Positions 1 through 8,936 of a stretch of DNA of 64,000 nt are shown here, one piece after another. The position numbers and the translations under genes are program-made. The notes under the pieces were generated by a model. That model searched no databases and had not been told where the DNA came from. It saw only the letters and a program-made list of their open reading frames with translations. This DNA comes from Chthonomonadales bacterium (GTDB lineage: Bacteria; Armatimonadota; Chthonomonadetes; Chthonomonadales; CAJBBX01): the NCBI GenBank assembly GCA_020849275.1, contig JADLGO010000053.1, positions 1-64,000 on the forward strand, in the 5' to 3' direction. Position 1 is the first letter of the stretch. Every line of letters starts with the position of its first letter.

Positions 1-66
1 AAGCTTGCCCAAAACCTCCAAACGCCGCTGTTGTCTGACGCTCAATGTGATTGTCCCCATACCCAT
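1..66 (-). CDS. IS transposase/integrase, N-terminal fragment (cut by window edge)
   Basis: Reading the minus strand from ATG at 66 (or in-frame ATG at 60) to the window edge gives about 20-22 codons, including MSVR-like LSVRQQRRLEVLGKL. This resembles the N-terminus of helix-turn-helix integrase-type transposases (IS21/ISNCY-like), which open with a similar Arg/Leu-rich helix. The rest lies outside the window. Two tandem 26-bp repeats lie just upstream, as expected for an IS terminus. No convincing Shine-Dalgarno sequence is visible. The assignment rests on a very short stretch plus the repeats, so the family is tentative. Confidence 0.45.
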   Translation of the reverse strand, partial: MGMGTITLSVRQQRRLEVLGKL

Positions 67-73
67 TAGCATG

Positions 74-125
74 CGGACAAAGTCCCTGAGCAATAACACC
101 GGACATATTCCCTGAGCAGTTACAC
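74..125. repeat. Two contiguous 26-bp tandem repeats, probable IS terminus
   Basis: Positions 74-99 and 100-125 are direct repeats matching at 22 of 26 positions; the core TCCCTGAGCA is identical. Read on the minus strand each copy starts GTGT and leads into the transposase fragment. IS21-family elements carry multiple internal repeats at their ends, so this is probably the left or right end of the element. The IS boundary would then fall near 124-126, only about 16 bp before the pil promoter -35 box. Confidence 0.55.
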
Positions 126-141
126 CCGCCCCCCGGATCGC

Positions 142-170
142 TTGACAGGCTCAGGCAAAGTTGCTACAAT
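142..170 (+). promoter_or_regulatory. Sigma70-type promoter of the pil operon
   Basis: TTGACA at 142-147 and TACAAT at 165-170 are separated by exactly 17 bp, a near-consensus housekeeping promoter. The pilM-like start codon is at 241, leaving a leader of about 65 nt. The promoter sits immediately beside the IS end and could in principle be altered by the insertion. Confidence 0.8.
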
Positions 171-240
171 GCATCCGCCTTGCTGGCTGTAGGGCCGGTC
201 TGGCGCCTGCACCCAACCAGAGACAGCGGGGAGGACCGGA

Positions 241-1566
241 ATGGCGAAGGGGGGAGGACCCACGGTCGGGCTGGACATCGGGTCACAGACCATCAAGGTG
301 GTCGAGGCGGTGCCCGGCCGGGACGGCGTGACCGTGCGAGCCATTGGCATGGCGCCGACGCCGCCGGGAGCGATGGAGAACAACGTAATCGTCGATCCCA
401 AGCTCCTCGGCGACGCCGTCAAGAAGGCCCTTCGCGAGGCCGGCGTCTCCACCAAAAGCTCGGTCAGTTCCGTGTCGGGACAGGGGGCACTGGTCGTGCG
501 CGTGATCGAGACCCCGCGCATGTCCGACTCCGAGCTGGGCGACCACATGCGCTGGGAGGTTGAGCGGCACGTGCCGTTTGCGGCCGACCAGGTGATCATG
601 GACTACCAGCCGATCGAGCGTCCCGACACCCCGCCGGACTCACAGAACATGGACGTGCTCCTGGCGGTCGCCCAGCAGGACATGATCGATCGCCACGTGG
701 AGATGCTCTTCGCCGCCGGCCTGAGTCCCTCCGCTATCGACGTCGAGCCTCTCGCCGCATCCCGCGCGTTGATCGAGCTCGGACCGGACCCCTACGGCGA
801 GCGCACGGTCGTCGTCATCAACGTCGGCGCCAGCAATACGGATCTCGGCATCTTCCGCAACGGGATCCTGGCGTTTCCTCGCACCATACCGTATGGCGGC
901 ACCAACCTGACCACCGCGATCGCCGCCGCGATGGGGATCGGCGTGGAGCAGGCGGAGGAGATGAAGGTGCGTCACGGCGAAGTGCTGCTGGGCCAGGCCG
1001 CTCCGGCCGCCGTGCCCGGCGCCGAGGACGAGGCCTTCCTCGATTTCTCCGTGGGCGCGCCCACCCCGGCGGAGGAGCCGGACCGCGCGCCGTTCGACCT
1101 CTCGAGCACCGAGGAGGGGGCGCAGGGCCCGCAGTTCGATCTTGACGAGCCCGCGGAGGCCGCCGTGGCGCCCGTGCCGATCCCCATTGCCGACGGCGAC
1201 CACGACGAGACCACCATGCAGGTCTTCTCGGCCATGGCCCCGATACTGGGCGACCTCCTGCAGGACATTCGCCGCTCCCTCGAATACTACCAGGGCCGCA
1301 CGTCCGATGCGCGGGTCGACGAGATCCTGCTGTGCGGCGGCTCGGCGAACCTCAAGAACCTGGACCAGTTCCTGGCCGCCGAACTGGGCATACCGACGCG
1401 CATGGCGGATGCGTTTGAGCACGCCAGGGTCGCCGCGCGCAACTACTCGGCCGAGCACGTCAGGCAAGTCGCCCCGTTCTTCGCCGTTGCCCTCGGCCTT
1501 GCCGCCCGCGACATGGTTGCTGTCCCTGCCAGGGCCGCCGCCGGCCGCAAGCGGGCCAAGAAGTAG
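241..1566 (+). CDS. pilM: Type IV pilus assembly ATPase-like protein PilM
   Basis: 441 aa, actin-like/FtsA-fold PilM of the T4P inner-membrane alignment complex. The N-terminus has the nucleotide-binding phosphate loop GLDIGSQTIKVVEA (residues 10-23); a second conserved stretch is VVINVGASNTDLGIF and a third is ILLCGGSANLKNLD near residue 362. PilM is cytoplasmic and binds the PilN N-terminus. It is longer than the usual ~350 aa because of an acidic Pro/Ala-rich insert at about residues 255-325. The ATG at 241 has GGGGAGG six bases upstream. First gene of the pilMNOP-secretin operon. Confidence 0.93.
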   Translation: MAKGGGPTVGLDIGSQTIKVVEAVPGRDGVTVRAIGMAPTPPGAMENNVIVDPKLLGDAVKKALREAGVSTKSSVSSVSGQGALVVRVIETPRMSDSELGDHMRWEVERHVPFAADQVIMDYQPIERPDTPPDSQNMDVLLAVAQQDMIDRHVEMLFAAGLSPSAIDVEPLAASRALIELGPDPYGERTVVVINVGASNTDLGIFRNGILAFPRTIPYGGTNLTTAIAAAMGIGVEQAEEMKVRHGEVLLGQAAPAAVPGAEDEAFLDFSVGAPTPAEEPDRAPFDLSSTEEGAQGPQFDLDEPAEAAVAPVPIPIADGDHDETTMQVFSAMAPILGDLLQDIRRSLEYYQGRTSDARVDEILLCGGSANLKNLDQFLAAELGIPTRMADAFEHARVAARNYSAEHVRQVAPFFAVALGLAARDMVAVPARAAAGRKRAKK

Positions 1567-1584
1567 CGAGAAGGAACAACCCTC

Positions 1585-2484
1585 ATGCTTCGCGTGAACC
1601 TCCTGCCGCCCTACATCTACGAGGGCGCCAAACGGCGCAACGTCTCCATCCTCTGGGCCGTGCTCGCGCTGATCGTCGTGGGCGGCTTCCTCTTCGCCAA
1701 GACGCGCATCGACTCACAGACCAACGCCATCAAGGAAGAGACCGAGGCGCGCAGGCCCGACAAGGAAGAGGCGGAGCGCAAGCAGGCCGAGGCGACGCGC
1801 ATCAACCAGGAGTCGGCGGCCGTCCGCGAGAAGCGTGACTTCGTGAAGCTTGCGAAGGAATACGACACCACGACTTACCCGCCCCTGGTCTACAACATCC
1901 GCAACTACACCATCCGCGACGTGCTCTACAGCTCGCTGCAGCCGGCGTCCAACACGGTGACGATGGACGCATGGGCGCCGAGCCTGGCGAAGGTCGGCCA
2001 GTACATGATGTGGATGGAGCGCAACCCGAAGATCAGCAACGTGTCGGTCGCGATGAGCAACATCCCCGGCTTCCCCAGGCAAGCGCAGCCTCGTCAGCCG
2101 GACTATGGCCAGTTGGGCTACGGCGCCCAGCAGCAGGCGGCATTCGGGCCGAACGGCATCACTGGCTATGACTTCCTGGTGACGCTCACGCTCCTGCAGC
2201 CCGTGCCGGGTGCGCCGGTCTACGGTGGCGCGGAGCAGGGTGGCGGTCCCGCCGGGCCAGGGATGGGCGGGCCGATGATGGGTGGCCCCATGATGGGTGG
2301 ACCCGGGATGGTGGGCCCGATGGGCCCCGGTGGTCCCGGCATGATGAGCCCCGGCATGCCCGGCCCGATGGGGCCCGGCGCCTCCGGCCCGATGATCGGC
2401 CCCGTTCCGGGCGGTGGGGGCGGCCCGATGCCGCGGGCGGGCGCAACGAGCGGCCGCGGCGGCAGCCGCAGGGGGGAGATGTAG
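1585..2484 (+). CDS. pilN: PilN-like T4P inner-membrane protein with Met/Gly/Pro tail
   Basis: 299 aa. The N-terminus MLRVNLLPPYIYEGAKRR is the PilN-type segment that contacts PilM; a single membrane helix follows at about residues 22-41, then a coiled-coil-like charged stretch (about 45-95) and a periplasmic ferredoxin-like region to about 205. From about residue 212 the protein becomes a low-complexity tail of Gly, Pro and Met (GGPMMGG and GPMGPG units), which ordinary PilN lacks. It begins 18 bp after the pilM stop. Function is by family and position; the role of the tail is unknown. Confidence 0.85.
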   Translation: MLRVNLLPPYIYEGAKRRNVSILWAVLALIVVGGFLFAKTRIDSQTNAIKEETEARRPDKEEAERKQAEATRINQESAAVREKRDFVKLAKEYDTTTYPPLVYNIRNYTIRDVLYSSLQPASNTVTMDAWAPSLAKVGQYMMWMERNPKISNVSVAMSNIPGFPRQAQPRQPDYGQLGYGAQQQAAFGPNGITGYDFLVTLTLLQPVPGAPVYGGAEQGGGPAGPGMGGPMMGGPMMGGPGMVGPMGPGGPGMMSPGMPGPMGPGASGPMIGPVPGGGGGPMPRAGATSGRGGSRRGEM

Positions 2485-2485
2485 G

Positions 2486-3457
2486 ATGTCGAGGCTCACC
2501 GTCCTTCACATCAACATCATCGGGCTCGTCGTGGTGATCCTCGTGGGTGTCGCCCTCTACTTCACGATGATCACCAGCGCGATGGAGCAGCAGCGCACGG
2601 CCAAGCAGGAGCATGACAGCGTTGTGCAGGTCGCGGACACGTTGCCCACCGCGCGGCGCGCGCTCGAGACGGCGAAGAAGGAGAAGGCGCTCGCCGACGC
2701 GCAGTACCGCGTCTATGAGGCGCAGTACATGCCGGTGCTCGGCTATACGGGCGACCGCCTGACCACGATGATCCGCGTCTTCTGGCCGAACAAGGGCCGC
2801 TCGTGGCCCGAGCGCTTCATCCGCACGCTGCGCGGCCACATGCGCACCGAGGCGAAGCGGCACGCCATCGTGTGGGAGAACCCCGCCGTGCTGCAGCTCG
2901 GGCCCTACGGACCCGACCCGAACTCCATCGACCTCGGTCCGGTGCTCAAGTACACCTTTCCGATGGCGGTGCGCGCCAGGAACCTGAGCTCGCTGATGGC
3001 GCATGTGACGAGTTGGCCAAGGATCAGCGGGGCGGGAGTCCCGGTGGTGGAGGGCCTGCAGATCTCCGGCAACAGCCCGAACCTGCGCGCAAGCTACAAC
3101 CTGACGCTGACGATCATCGTTCACGAGATGGTTCCGCCGACCGACCCGCGCGTGAGCGGCAGCGGCGGCGGCGGCCGGGGCGGTGGAGGCATGATGGGCG
3201 GCCCGCCCGGTCTGATGGGACCGGGTGGTCCGATGGGCCGCGGCTCCAGCGCGATGGGCCCGATGGGCGGCCCGCCGATGATGAGCGGTGGCATGGCGGG
3301 CCCCATGCCGGGCGGGCCCATGATGGTCGGTCCTCCCGGAATGGCCGGCGGCATGGGAGGTCCGGCCCGCGGGCCGCAGCGGGGGATCGCGCCGATGAGC
3401 GGCGCGCCGATGGGGGGCGGGATGGCCCAACCGTCCGGCCGCACACCCGAGGAATGA
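2486..3457 (+). CDS. pilO: PilO-like T4P inner-membrane protein with Met/Gly/Pro tail
   Basis: 323 aa. I take the start at ATG 2486, one base after the pilN stop, rather than an upstream in-frame GTG/ATG inside pilN, because it begins directly at a membrane helix (HINIIGLVVVILVGVALYF, about residues 8-26). A coiled coil follows (about 30-75), then an alpha/beta periplasmic domain to about 217. The C-terminal ~100 residues are Gly/Met/Pro-rich, like those of PilN and the next protein. Position after pilN and topology support a PilO role, pairing with PilN; sequence identity to classical PilO is weak. Confidence 0.75.
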   Translation: MSRLTVLHINIIGLVVVILVGVALYFTMITSAMEQQRTAKQEHDSVVQVADTLPTARRALETAKKEKALADAQYRVYEAQYMPVLGYTGDRLTTMIRVFWPNKGRSWPERFIRTLRGHMRTEAKRHAIVWENPAVLQLGPYGPDPNSIDLGPVLKYTFPMAVRARNLSSLMAHVTSWPRISGAGVPVVEGLQISGNSPNLRASYNLTLTIIVHEMVPPTDPRVSGSGGGGRGGGGMMGGPPGLMGPGGPMGRGSSAMGPMGGPPMMSGGMAGPMPGGPMMVGPPGMAGGMGGPARGPQRGIAPMSGAPMGGGMAQPSGRTPEE

Positions 3458-3464
3458 GGCGGGC

Positions 3465-4337
3465 ATGACACGAGGTGAGAGGACCTTGCGCGACGTGAGA
3501 GCTAAGCGGCGCGGCGCGCTCGCCGTGGGTGGCCTGGCGGCCCTGTGTCTGCTGCTGGCCGGCTGCGGGGGCGGCGGCGATTCGGACGCGGGCACGACCG
3601 TAACACCCGGAACCACGGGCGCCGCCCCGATGGGCGCGGCGCCGGCCGGGGGGCCGGGATCGATGGGAGGCCCGATGGGCCCAATGGGTCCCATGGGTCC
3701 GATGGGCGGCCCGATGGGCGGCCCGATGGGCACGGGCGGCCCGATGATGGGCGCGCCTCCGATGGGCGGCGGCTTCGGCGCCCCGCCCGGCGGTCAGCAG
3801 CAAGCGAGCGCGGGCGCTCCGCCGAAGAACACGGCGCCCCCGCCGGATCGGCGGCTCGACCCGTTCAAACCGTGGTGGGATAACCGACCCCCGCCGCCGC
3901 CCGCGGTCAGCCTCGTGCCGCCGCTGCGCATCGCGGTGCGCGGCTTGGAGCGCCCGCCCGAGGCCCGCGTCGAGATCGAGGAGGTCCCCAACCGGCGCGT
4001 CTCCGGGATCCTGACGGGAAGCGGCGTCTATGCTCTCGTGGAGGGCCCGGAGGGGCAGACGGTCGTCAAGCCGGGCGACATGATCGATGGCTACCGGGTG
4101 GACTCCATCAACGCGCGCTCGGTCACGCTCAAGCGGCAGGTGGGCAATCGAGTGTATACGCAGGTTGTGCCGCTGACAGACGCGGGCTCGATGCGCGGCC
4201 GGGTGGGCGCGGCGCCAGGCGCTCCCGGCGGACCGGGCGCCATGTTCCCAGGGCTCGGCGCCCCGGGCATCACCGCGCCGGGCCTCGGACCGGGCGCAGG
4301 CCGCCTTGGCGGCACCGGACGCGAGGCGGAGGAGTAG
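3465..4337 (+). CDS. pilP: PilP-like pilus lipoprotein with Met/Gly/Pro tract
   Basis: 290 aa. A signal peptide ends in the lipobox LLAGC, with the lipidated Cys at residue 34. A Gly/Pro/Met tract occupies about residues 48-110. A proline-rich linker and then a small beta domain (about 150-245: RVSGILTGSGVYALVEG, VKPGDMIDGYRVDSI) match the PilP/GspC homology-region fold, which links the inner-membrane complex to the secretin. Another Gly/Pro-rich stretch ends the protein. Starts 7 bp after pilO. The name rests on operon position, lipobox and the HR-like domain. Confidence 0.75.
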   Translation: MTRGERTLRDVRAKRRGALAVGGLAALCLLLAGCGGGGDSDAGTTVTPGTTGAAPMGAAPAGGPGSMGGPMGPMGPMGPMGGPMGGPMGTGGPMMGAPPMGGGFGAPPGGQQQASAGAPPKNTAPPPDRRLDPFKPWWDNRPPPPPAVSLVPPLRIAVRGLERPPEARVEIEEVPNRRVSGILTGSGVYALVEGPEGQTVVKPGDMIDGYRVDSINARSVTLKRQVGNRVYTQVVPLTDAGSMRGRVGAAPGAPGGPGAMFPGLGAPGITAPGLGPGAGRLGGTGREAEE

Positions 4338-4354
4338 AGGGCTGACCGGCGGCG

Positions 4355-4384
4355 GCGCTCTGCCACTGCCAGATGGCAGAGCGC
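4355..4384 (+). terminator. Hairpin between pilP-like gene and next gene, no U-tract
   Basis: Perfect 11-bp stem: 4355-4365 pairs with 4374-4384 around an 8-nt loop. No T-run follows, and the AGGAGG of the next gene starts 7 bp later, so it may attenuate, stabilise or process the operon mRNA rather than end it. Confidence 0.5.
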
Positions 4385-4406
4385 TGCCCTCCAGGAGGAT
4401 CGAAAA

Positions 4407-5180
<774 letters not shown>

Positions 5181-5302
5181 AGCGGCGGGCGCCCGGTTGA
5201 GGGGCCGCACGCTCCGCGTGCCGCCGCCCGACGGCGCGCGGGCGAGTGCCCGTTCCGGGCCTCTCGAACAGCAAAGGCGAGGCTCTAAGGAGGACATGCA
5301 CG

Positions 5303-7063
5303 ATGCGCTATTGCGGTCATTCCGCTAGCCTGATGGTCGCGGCGCTGACCCTGGCGCTGGGATTCGGCACGCTGTGCGCCGCTCCGTCGGCTGCGCGGGC
5401 CCAGGAACAGGCGAGCACCGACCTGATTGTTAATCGCGTCGACCTGGTGGACGCGGACCTGCAGGCGGCGATCCGTATGCTCACGCAGCAGACGGGCGCC
5501 GAGATCGTGATCGAGTCGAGTGACAAGCCGTATGGGCGCGTCAACCTGACGCTTGACCGGAAACCGCTGGACACCGTCCTCTCGCTCATCTGTCGCGCGG
5601 CTGGCGCCTCGCTCCGGCATGAGAACGGCGTCTATGTGATTGGCCCCCGGGACGCCGCGCCGGCCCACCCGCAGGTGGAGCCCACGCCTGCGCAGCCGGC
5701 GCCCGAGACGCCGCAGCCGACGCCCATGAAGCGCGCCACGCGCGTTGAGCGCATTCGGCTGCGCAACATCCGGCCCTCGGCGCTCCTGCAGCAGCTCGGC
5801 AGGGACTACGGCGACGCCGCGGGCATGGTCCGGCGCATGATGTTCGACGGCTTCCCGGACATGACCAACCCGTACCAGTCGACCGGCGGCCAGGGTTCCC
5901 GGCCGATCGTCGACCTCAACCGGTCGGCCGTGCCCCCGGCCGTGCCGACCGCCGCGGTGGCAGAGCCGCGGCAAGTGCCCGGTACCGAGGACAACCAGTT
6001 CCTGGGCGGCGGCGGCCAGTTCGGCGGGGGCCGAGGGGGCGGCTTCGGCGGCGGCGGCCTGGGCGGCGGCAGGGGCGGCCAGTTCGGCGGTGGCGGCCTC
6101 GGCGGCGGTCTGGGTGGCGGTCAGTTTGGCGGCGGCGGTCTGGGTGGCGGTCAGTTTGGCGGCGGCGGTATCGGGGGCGGGGGCAGCGGCGCCACCTCGC
6201 TGGTTCCCGAGGGGATCGAGGCCCTGATCGGGTTCGATCTGGACAACACGTTGATCGTGCGTGGCGACGATGAGTCGATCGCCGAACTGAAGCGGATCAT
6301 CGCGCTGTTCGACATCGCCCCGCGTCAGCTCATGATCAAGTCCGAGTTTGTGGAGGTGTCGCAGAACGACCTGCGCCAGTTCGGCATCGACTGGCAGCTC
6401 GCCCGCGGCAACCTGGTGGCCGGGGCCCCGGGCTTCGCGGCCGGCCAGGTCTTCGTCAACTACGCCTCGGGCAACATCGCGGCCCAGCTTCGCGCGAGCC
6501 TGACGCAGGGCAAGGGGCGGTTGGTCAGCTCGCCGATGGTGACCACGCTCAACAACGTGCCCGTTCAGCTCTACATCGGCCGGCAGATCCCGGTGTTCAT
6601 CACGAGCCCGGTGGCCGCGGGCAACGGCACGGTCGTTCTTCAGACGACGCTGCAGATCGTGTCGGCCTACTCGGGCATGGTGGTGCTGGCGCGGATCAAC
6701 GGCGACGACACCATCTCGCTGACGATCAACCCCTTTGTCCAGGACGTTTCCGGCCAGGTGACCGGCCCGGAGGGGACTACGGCGCCGATCATCAGCGTTC
6801 AGAGCATCGGGCCGATCAGCCGCATCATCGGTAACGGCGAGACGATGGTCATCGCCGGCCTGGTGACGAAGAACGACAGCGAGAGCATCAAGAAGGTGCC
6901 CCTGCTGGCTGACCTTCCGTTGATTGGATCGCTCTTCCAGTCTCGCGACGTGACCGTGTCCGACACCGAACTGCTGGTGTTCGTGACCCCGTCGATCATC
7001 CCGACACCGCAGTCGGCCGCTGGCACGACGACGGTGACCACGGGCGGCGCCATCAGCCCCTAG
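5303..7063 (+). CDS. pilQ: Secretin (PilQ/GspD family) with Gly-rich insert
   Basis: 586 aa. Start taken at ATG 5303 with AAGGAGGA upstream; an in-frame ATG at 5246 lies before that ribosome-binding site. A signal peptide ends near ARAQEQ. An STN domain follows at about residues 35-105, then a Pro-rich linker, a second N-type domain (VERIRLRNIRPSALLQQLG), a Gly-rich tract (about 232-298) and another N-domain. The C-terminal secretin pore (about 350-570) carries SSPMVTTLNNVPVQLYIG, the signature VPLLADLPLIGSLFQ and ELLVFVTPSII. It forms the outer-membrane channel for the pilus. PilQ is the likely role from the pilMNOP context. Confidence 0.9.
   Translation: MRYCGHSASLMVAALTLALGFGTLCAAPSAARAQEQASTDLIVNRVDLVDADLQAAIRMLTQQTGAEIVIESSDKPYGRVNLTLDRKPLDTVLSLICRAAGASLRHENGVYVIGPRDAAPAHPQVEPTPAQPAPETPQPTPMKRATRVERIRLRNIRPSALLQQLGRDYGDAAGMVRRMMFDGFPDMTNPYQSTGGQGSRPIVDLNRSAVPPAVPTAAVAEPRQVPGTEDNQFLGGGGQFGGGRGGGFGGGGLGGGRGGQFGGGGLGGGLGGGQFGGGGLGGGQFGGGGIGGGGSGATSLVPEGIEALIGFDLDNTLIVRGDDESIAELKRIIALFDIAPRQLMIKSEFVEVSQNDLRQFGIDWQLARGNLVAGAPGFAAGQVFVNYASGNIAAQLRASLTQGKGRLVSSPMVTTLNNVPVQLYIGRQIPVFITSPVAAGNGTVVLQTTLQIVSAYSGMVVLARINGDDTISLTINPFVQDVSGQVTGPEGTTAPIISVQSIGPISRIIGNGETMVIAGLVTKNDSESIKKVPLLADLPLIGSLFQSRDVTVSDTELLVFVTPSIIPTPQSAAGTTTVTTGGAISP
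5998..6187 (+). repeat. Gly-rich coding repeats inside the secretin
   Basis: Imperfect repeats encoding GGGQFGGGGLGG-type units. The composition resembles the tail of the preceding gene but with Gln-Phe and Leu in place of Phe/Tyr, suggesting related but independently expanded tracts. Confidence 0.75.
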
Positions 7064-7082
7064 GGCCGCTCGGATCGGAGCG

Positions 7083-7120
7083 AGGGGAGCGGCCGCCGGC
7101 ATGGGGCCGCTCCCCTTTTT
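7083..7120 (+). terminator. Rho-independent terminator of the pil operon
   Basis: A perfect 12-bp GC-rich stem (7083-7094 with 7105-7116), 10-nt loop and a TTTTT run to 7120, placed 20 bp after the secretin stop codon. Confidence 0.9.
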
Positions 7121-7179
7121 GCCCGCGCCTCGCGGGGTCGTGCGCGCCGGAGCGGCGCACACGCAGGAAAGGACGCATC

Positions 7180-8364
7180 GTGTTACGCTTCCTGACTGGC
7201 GGGGAGTCGCATGGCCCGGCGCTCTCGGCGGTGATTGAGGGCCTGCCCGCGGGGCTCGCGGTTGACATCGGCGAGGTCAACCGTCAGCTCAAGCGTCGCC
7301 AGGGCGGCTACGGCCGCGGAACGCGCCAGCAGATCGAGAGTGACGCGGTCGAGGTGCTCTCCGGCATCCGCTTCGGGCGGACCCTTGGCAGCCCCGTCAC
7401 GCTCGTTGTGCGCAACCGCGACTGGGAGAACTGGCGCGAACGCATGTCGATCGAGGCGGTGGCCGACGAGACCGCGCCGATCGTGGAGGCCCGGCCCGGT
7501 CACGCCGACTTCGCCGGAATGCTCAAGTACGCCACCAGCGATCTGCGCAACGTCCTCGAGCGCTCAAGCGCCCGAAACACGGCGACGCTCGTGGCCGTGG
7601 GCGCAATCTGCCGGGCCCTGTTGAGCGCGTGCGGCGCGCGCGTGATGAGCCACGTCGTGCTCCTCGGCGGCATCGCTGCCGAATTGCCCGCGCACCCCGA
7701 CTACGCCGCGGTGGAGCGCGCGGCCGAGGGCTCGCCCGTGCGCGTGGCCGACCCGATCGCCGAGGCACGGATCCTGACCGCCATCGACGAGGCGGGCGCG
7801 CGCGGCGACACGCTGGGCGGCTGTTTCGAGGTGGTGGCCGTGGGATGCCCGCCCGGGCTCGGGAGCCATACGCACTGGGACCGGCGGCTCGACAGTCGCA
7901 TCGCGGCGGCGCTTATGGGCATCCAGGCCATCAAGGGCGTGGAGCTCGGGATGGGTTTCGGAGTGGCACGGCGGCCCGGCAGCCAGGTGCACGACGAGAT
8001 CTTCCATGACCCGGCCACCGGCTTCGCGCGCTCCACGAACAACGCCGGCGGTGTGGAGGGCGGGATGACCAACGGGGAGCCGGTGGTGGCGCGCGCGGCG
8101 ATGAAGCCGCTGTCGACCCTCAAGGCTCCGCTTCGCTCCGTGAACATGGAGACACGGCAGGCCGTGACCGCGCACTTCGAGCGCTCCGACGTCTGCGCCG
8201 TCCCGGCGGCCGGGGTGATCGGCGAGGCGATGGTGGGCATCGTGCTGGCGGAGGCCGTACTCGAGAAGTTCGGCGGCGACAGCATGGAGGAGATGCTTCG
8301 CAACCTGGACGCCTACTACCAGACCATTCGTGCGCGCGGGTACGGCGCGGCGCAGGCCCCGTGA
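7180..8364 (+). CDS. aroC: Chorismate synthase
   Basis: 394 aa, cytoplasmic, last step of the shikimate pathway: EPSP to chorismate with reduced FMN. The N-terminal signature LRFLTGGESHGPALSAVIEG is typical, as are RRQGGYGRGTRQ, VEARPGHADFAGMLKY and RSSARNTATLVAVGAICR. The C-terminal region has NAGGVEGGMTNGEP and the catalytic-region stretch MKPLSTL. Length is normal. The start is GTG at 7180 with GGAAAGGA upstream. Its stop overlaps the aroK GTG, so aroC-aroK-aroB form a translationally coupled unit. Confidence 0.97.
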   Translation: MLRFLTGGESHGPALSAVIEGLPAGLAVDIGEVNRQLKRRQGGYGRGTRQQIESDAVEVLSGIRFGRTLGSPVTLVVRNRDWENWRERMSIEAVADETAPIVEARPGHADFAGMLKYATSDLRNVLERSSARNTATLVAVGAICRALLSACGARVMSHVVLLGGIAAELPAHPDYAAVERAAEGSPVRVADPIAEARILTAIDEAGARGDTLGGCFEVVAVGCPPGLGSHTHWDRRLDSRIAAALMGIQAIKGVELGMGFGVARRPGSQVHDEIFHDPATGFARSTNNAGGVEGGMTNGEPVVARAAMKPLSTLKAPLRSVNMETRQAVTAHFERSDVCAVPAAGVIGEAMVGIVLAEAVLEKFGGDSMEEMLRNLDAYYQTIRARGYGAAQAP

Positions 8365-8936
8365 GCCCCAATCTGGTGCTGATCGGTTTCATGGGCAGCG
8401 GCAAGTCCACGATAGGGCGCCGCTGCGCCGCCGCGCTGGCCTTCCGATTTCGGGACAGCGACTTCGTCGTGGAGCGTGCCGCCGGCATGTCGGTGCGCGC
8501 GGTGTTCGCCGAGCGCGGCGAGGCCGCCTTCCGCGCGCTCGAGTCCGAGGCGGTGCGTCGTCTGGCCTCCACGCTCGGGCTGGTGATCGCGACGGGGGGC
8601 GGGGCAGCGATGGACGCGGCGAACGCGGCGTGCCTGCGGCGCACGGGCGTGGTGGTGCATCTGCGCGTTGCGCCGGCCGAGGTCGTGGCGCGGGTCGGCT
8701 CCGCCCGCACGCGCCCGCTGCTGTCGGGCGTCGCCGATCCTCGCGCGCGCGTCGAGGAGCTGATGGCGGCGCGCGGCCCGCGCTACGAGGCCGCCGCCGA
8801 CGCGACCGTGGACGGCACCGGCCTCTTGCCCGAGGAGACCACGCGGCGCGTGCTGGCCGCCTACCGCGCGGCCGCCGTGGCCTGGACCTGGCCCCGCGAG
8901 CCCGTGCCGGTCACGGCCGGCGATGGGACGCCATGA
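8361..8936 (+). CDS. aroK: Shikimate kinase
   Basis: 191 aa. Phosphorylates shikimate with ATP. P-loop GFMGSGKST lies at about residues 8-16; the shikimate-binding Asp is in FRDSDFVVE, the Arg/Glu stretch is FRALESEAVRRL, and IATGGGAAM is the Walker-B-like glycine motif. LID-type Arg is in SARTRPLL. GTG start at 8361 overlaps the aroC stop by four bases (GTGA), and its own stop overlaps the aroB ATG (ATGA). Confidence 0.95.
   Translation: MSPNLVLIGFMGSGKSTIGRRCAAALAFRFRDSDFVVERAAGMSVRAVFAERGEAAFRALESEAVRRLASTLGLVIATGGGAAMDAANAACLRRTGVVVHLRVAPAEVVARVGSARTRPLLSGVADPRARVEELMAARGPRYEAAADATVDGTGLLPEETTRRVLAAYRAAAVAWTWPREPVPVTAGDGTP

Noticed and set aside
2186-3733. Long open frames on the minus strand opposite the pil genes (up to 515 aa)
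   Set aside because: Pro/Arg/His-rich shadow translations of GC-rich, Gly/Met/Pro-coding DNA; no ribosome-binding site or family motif.
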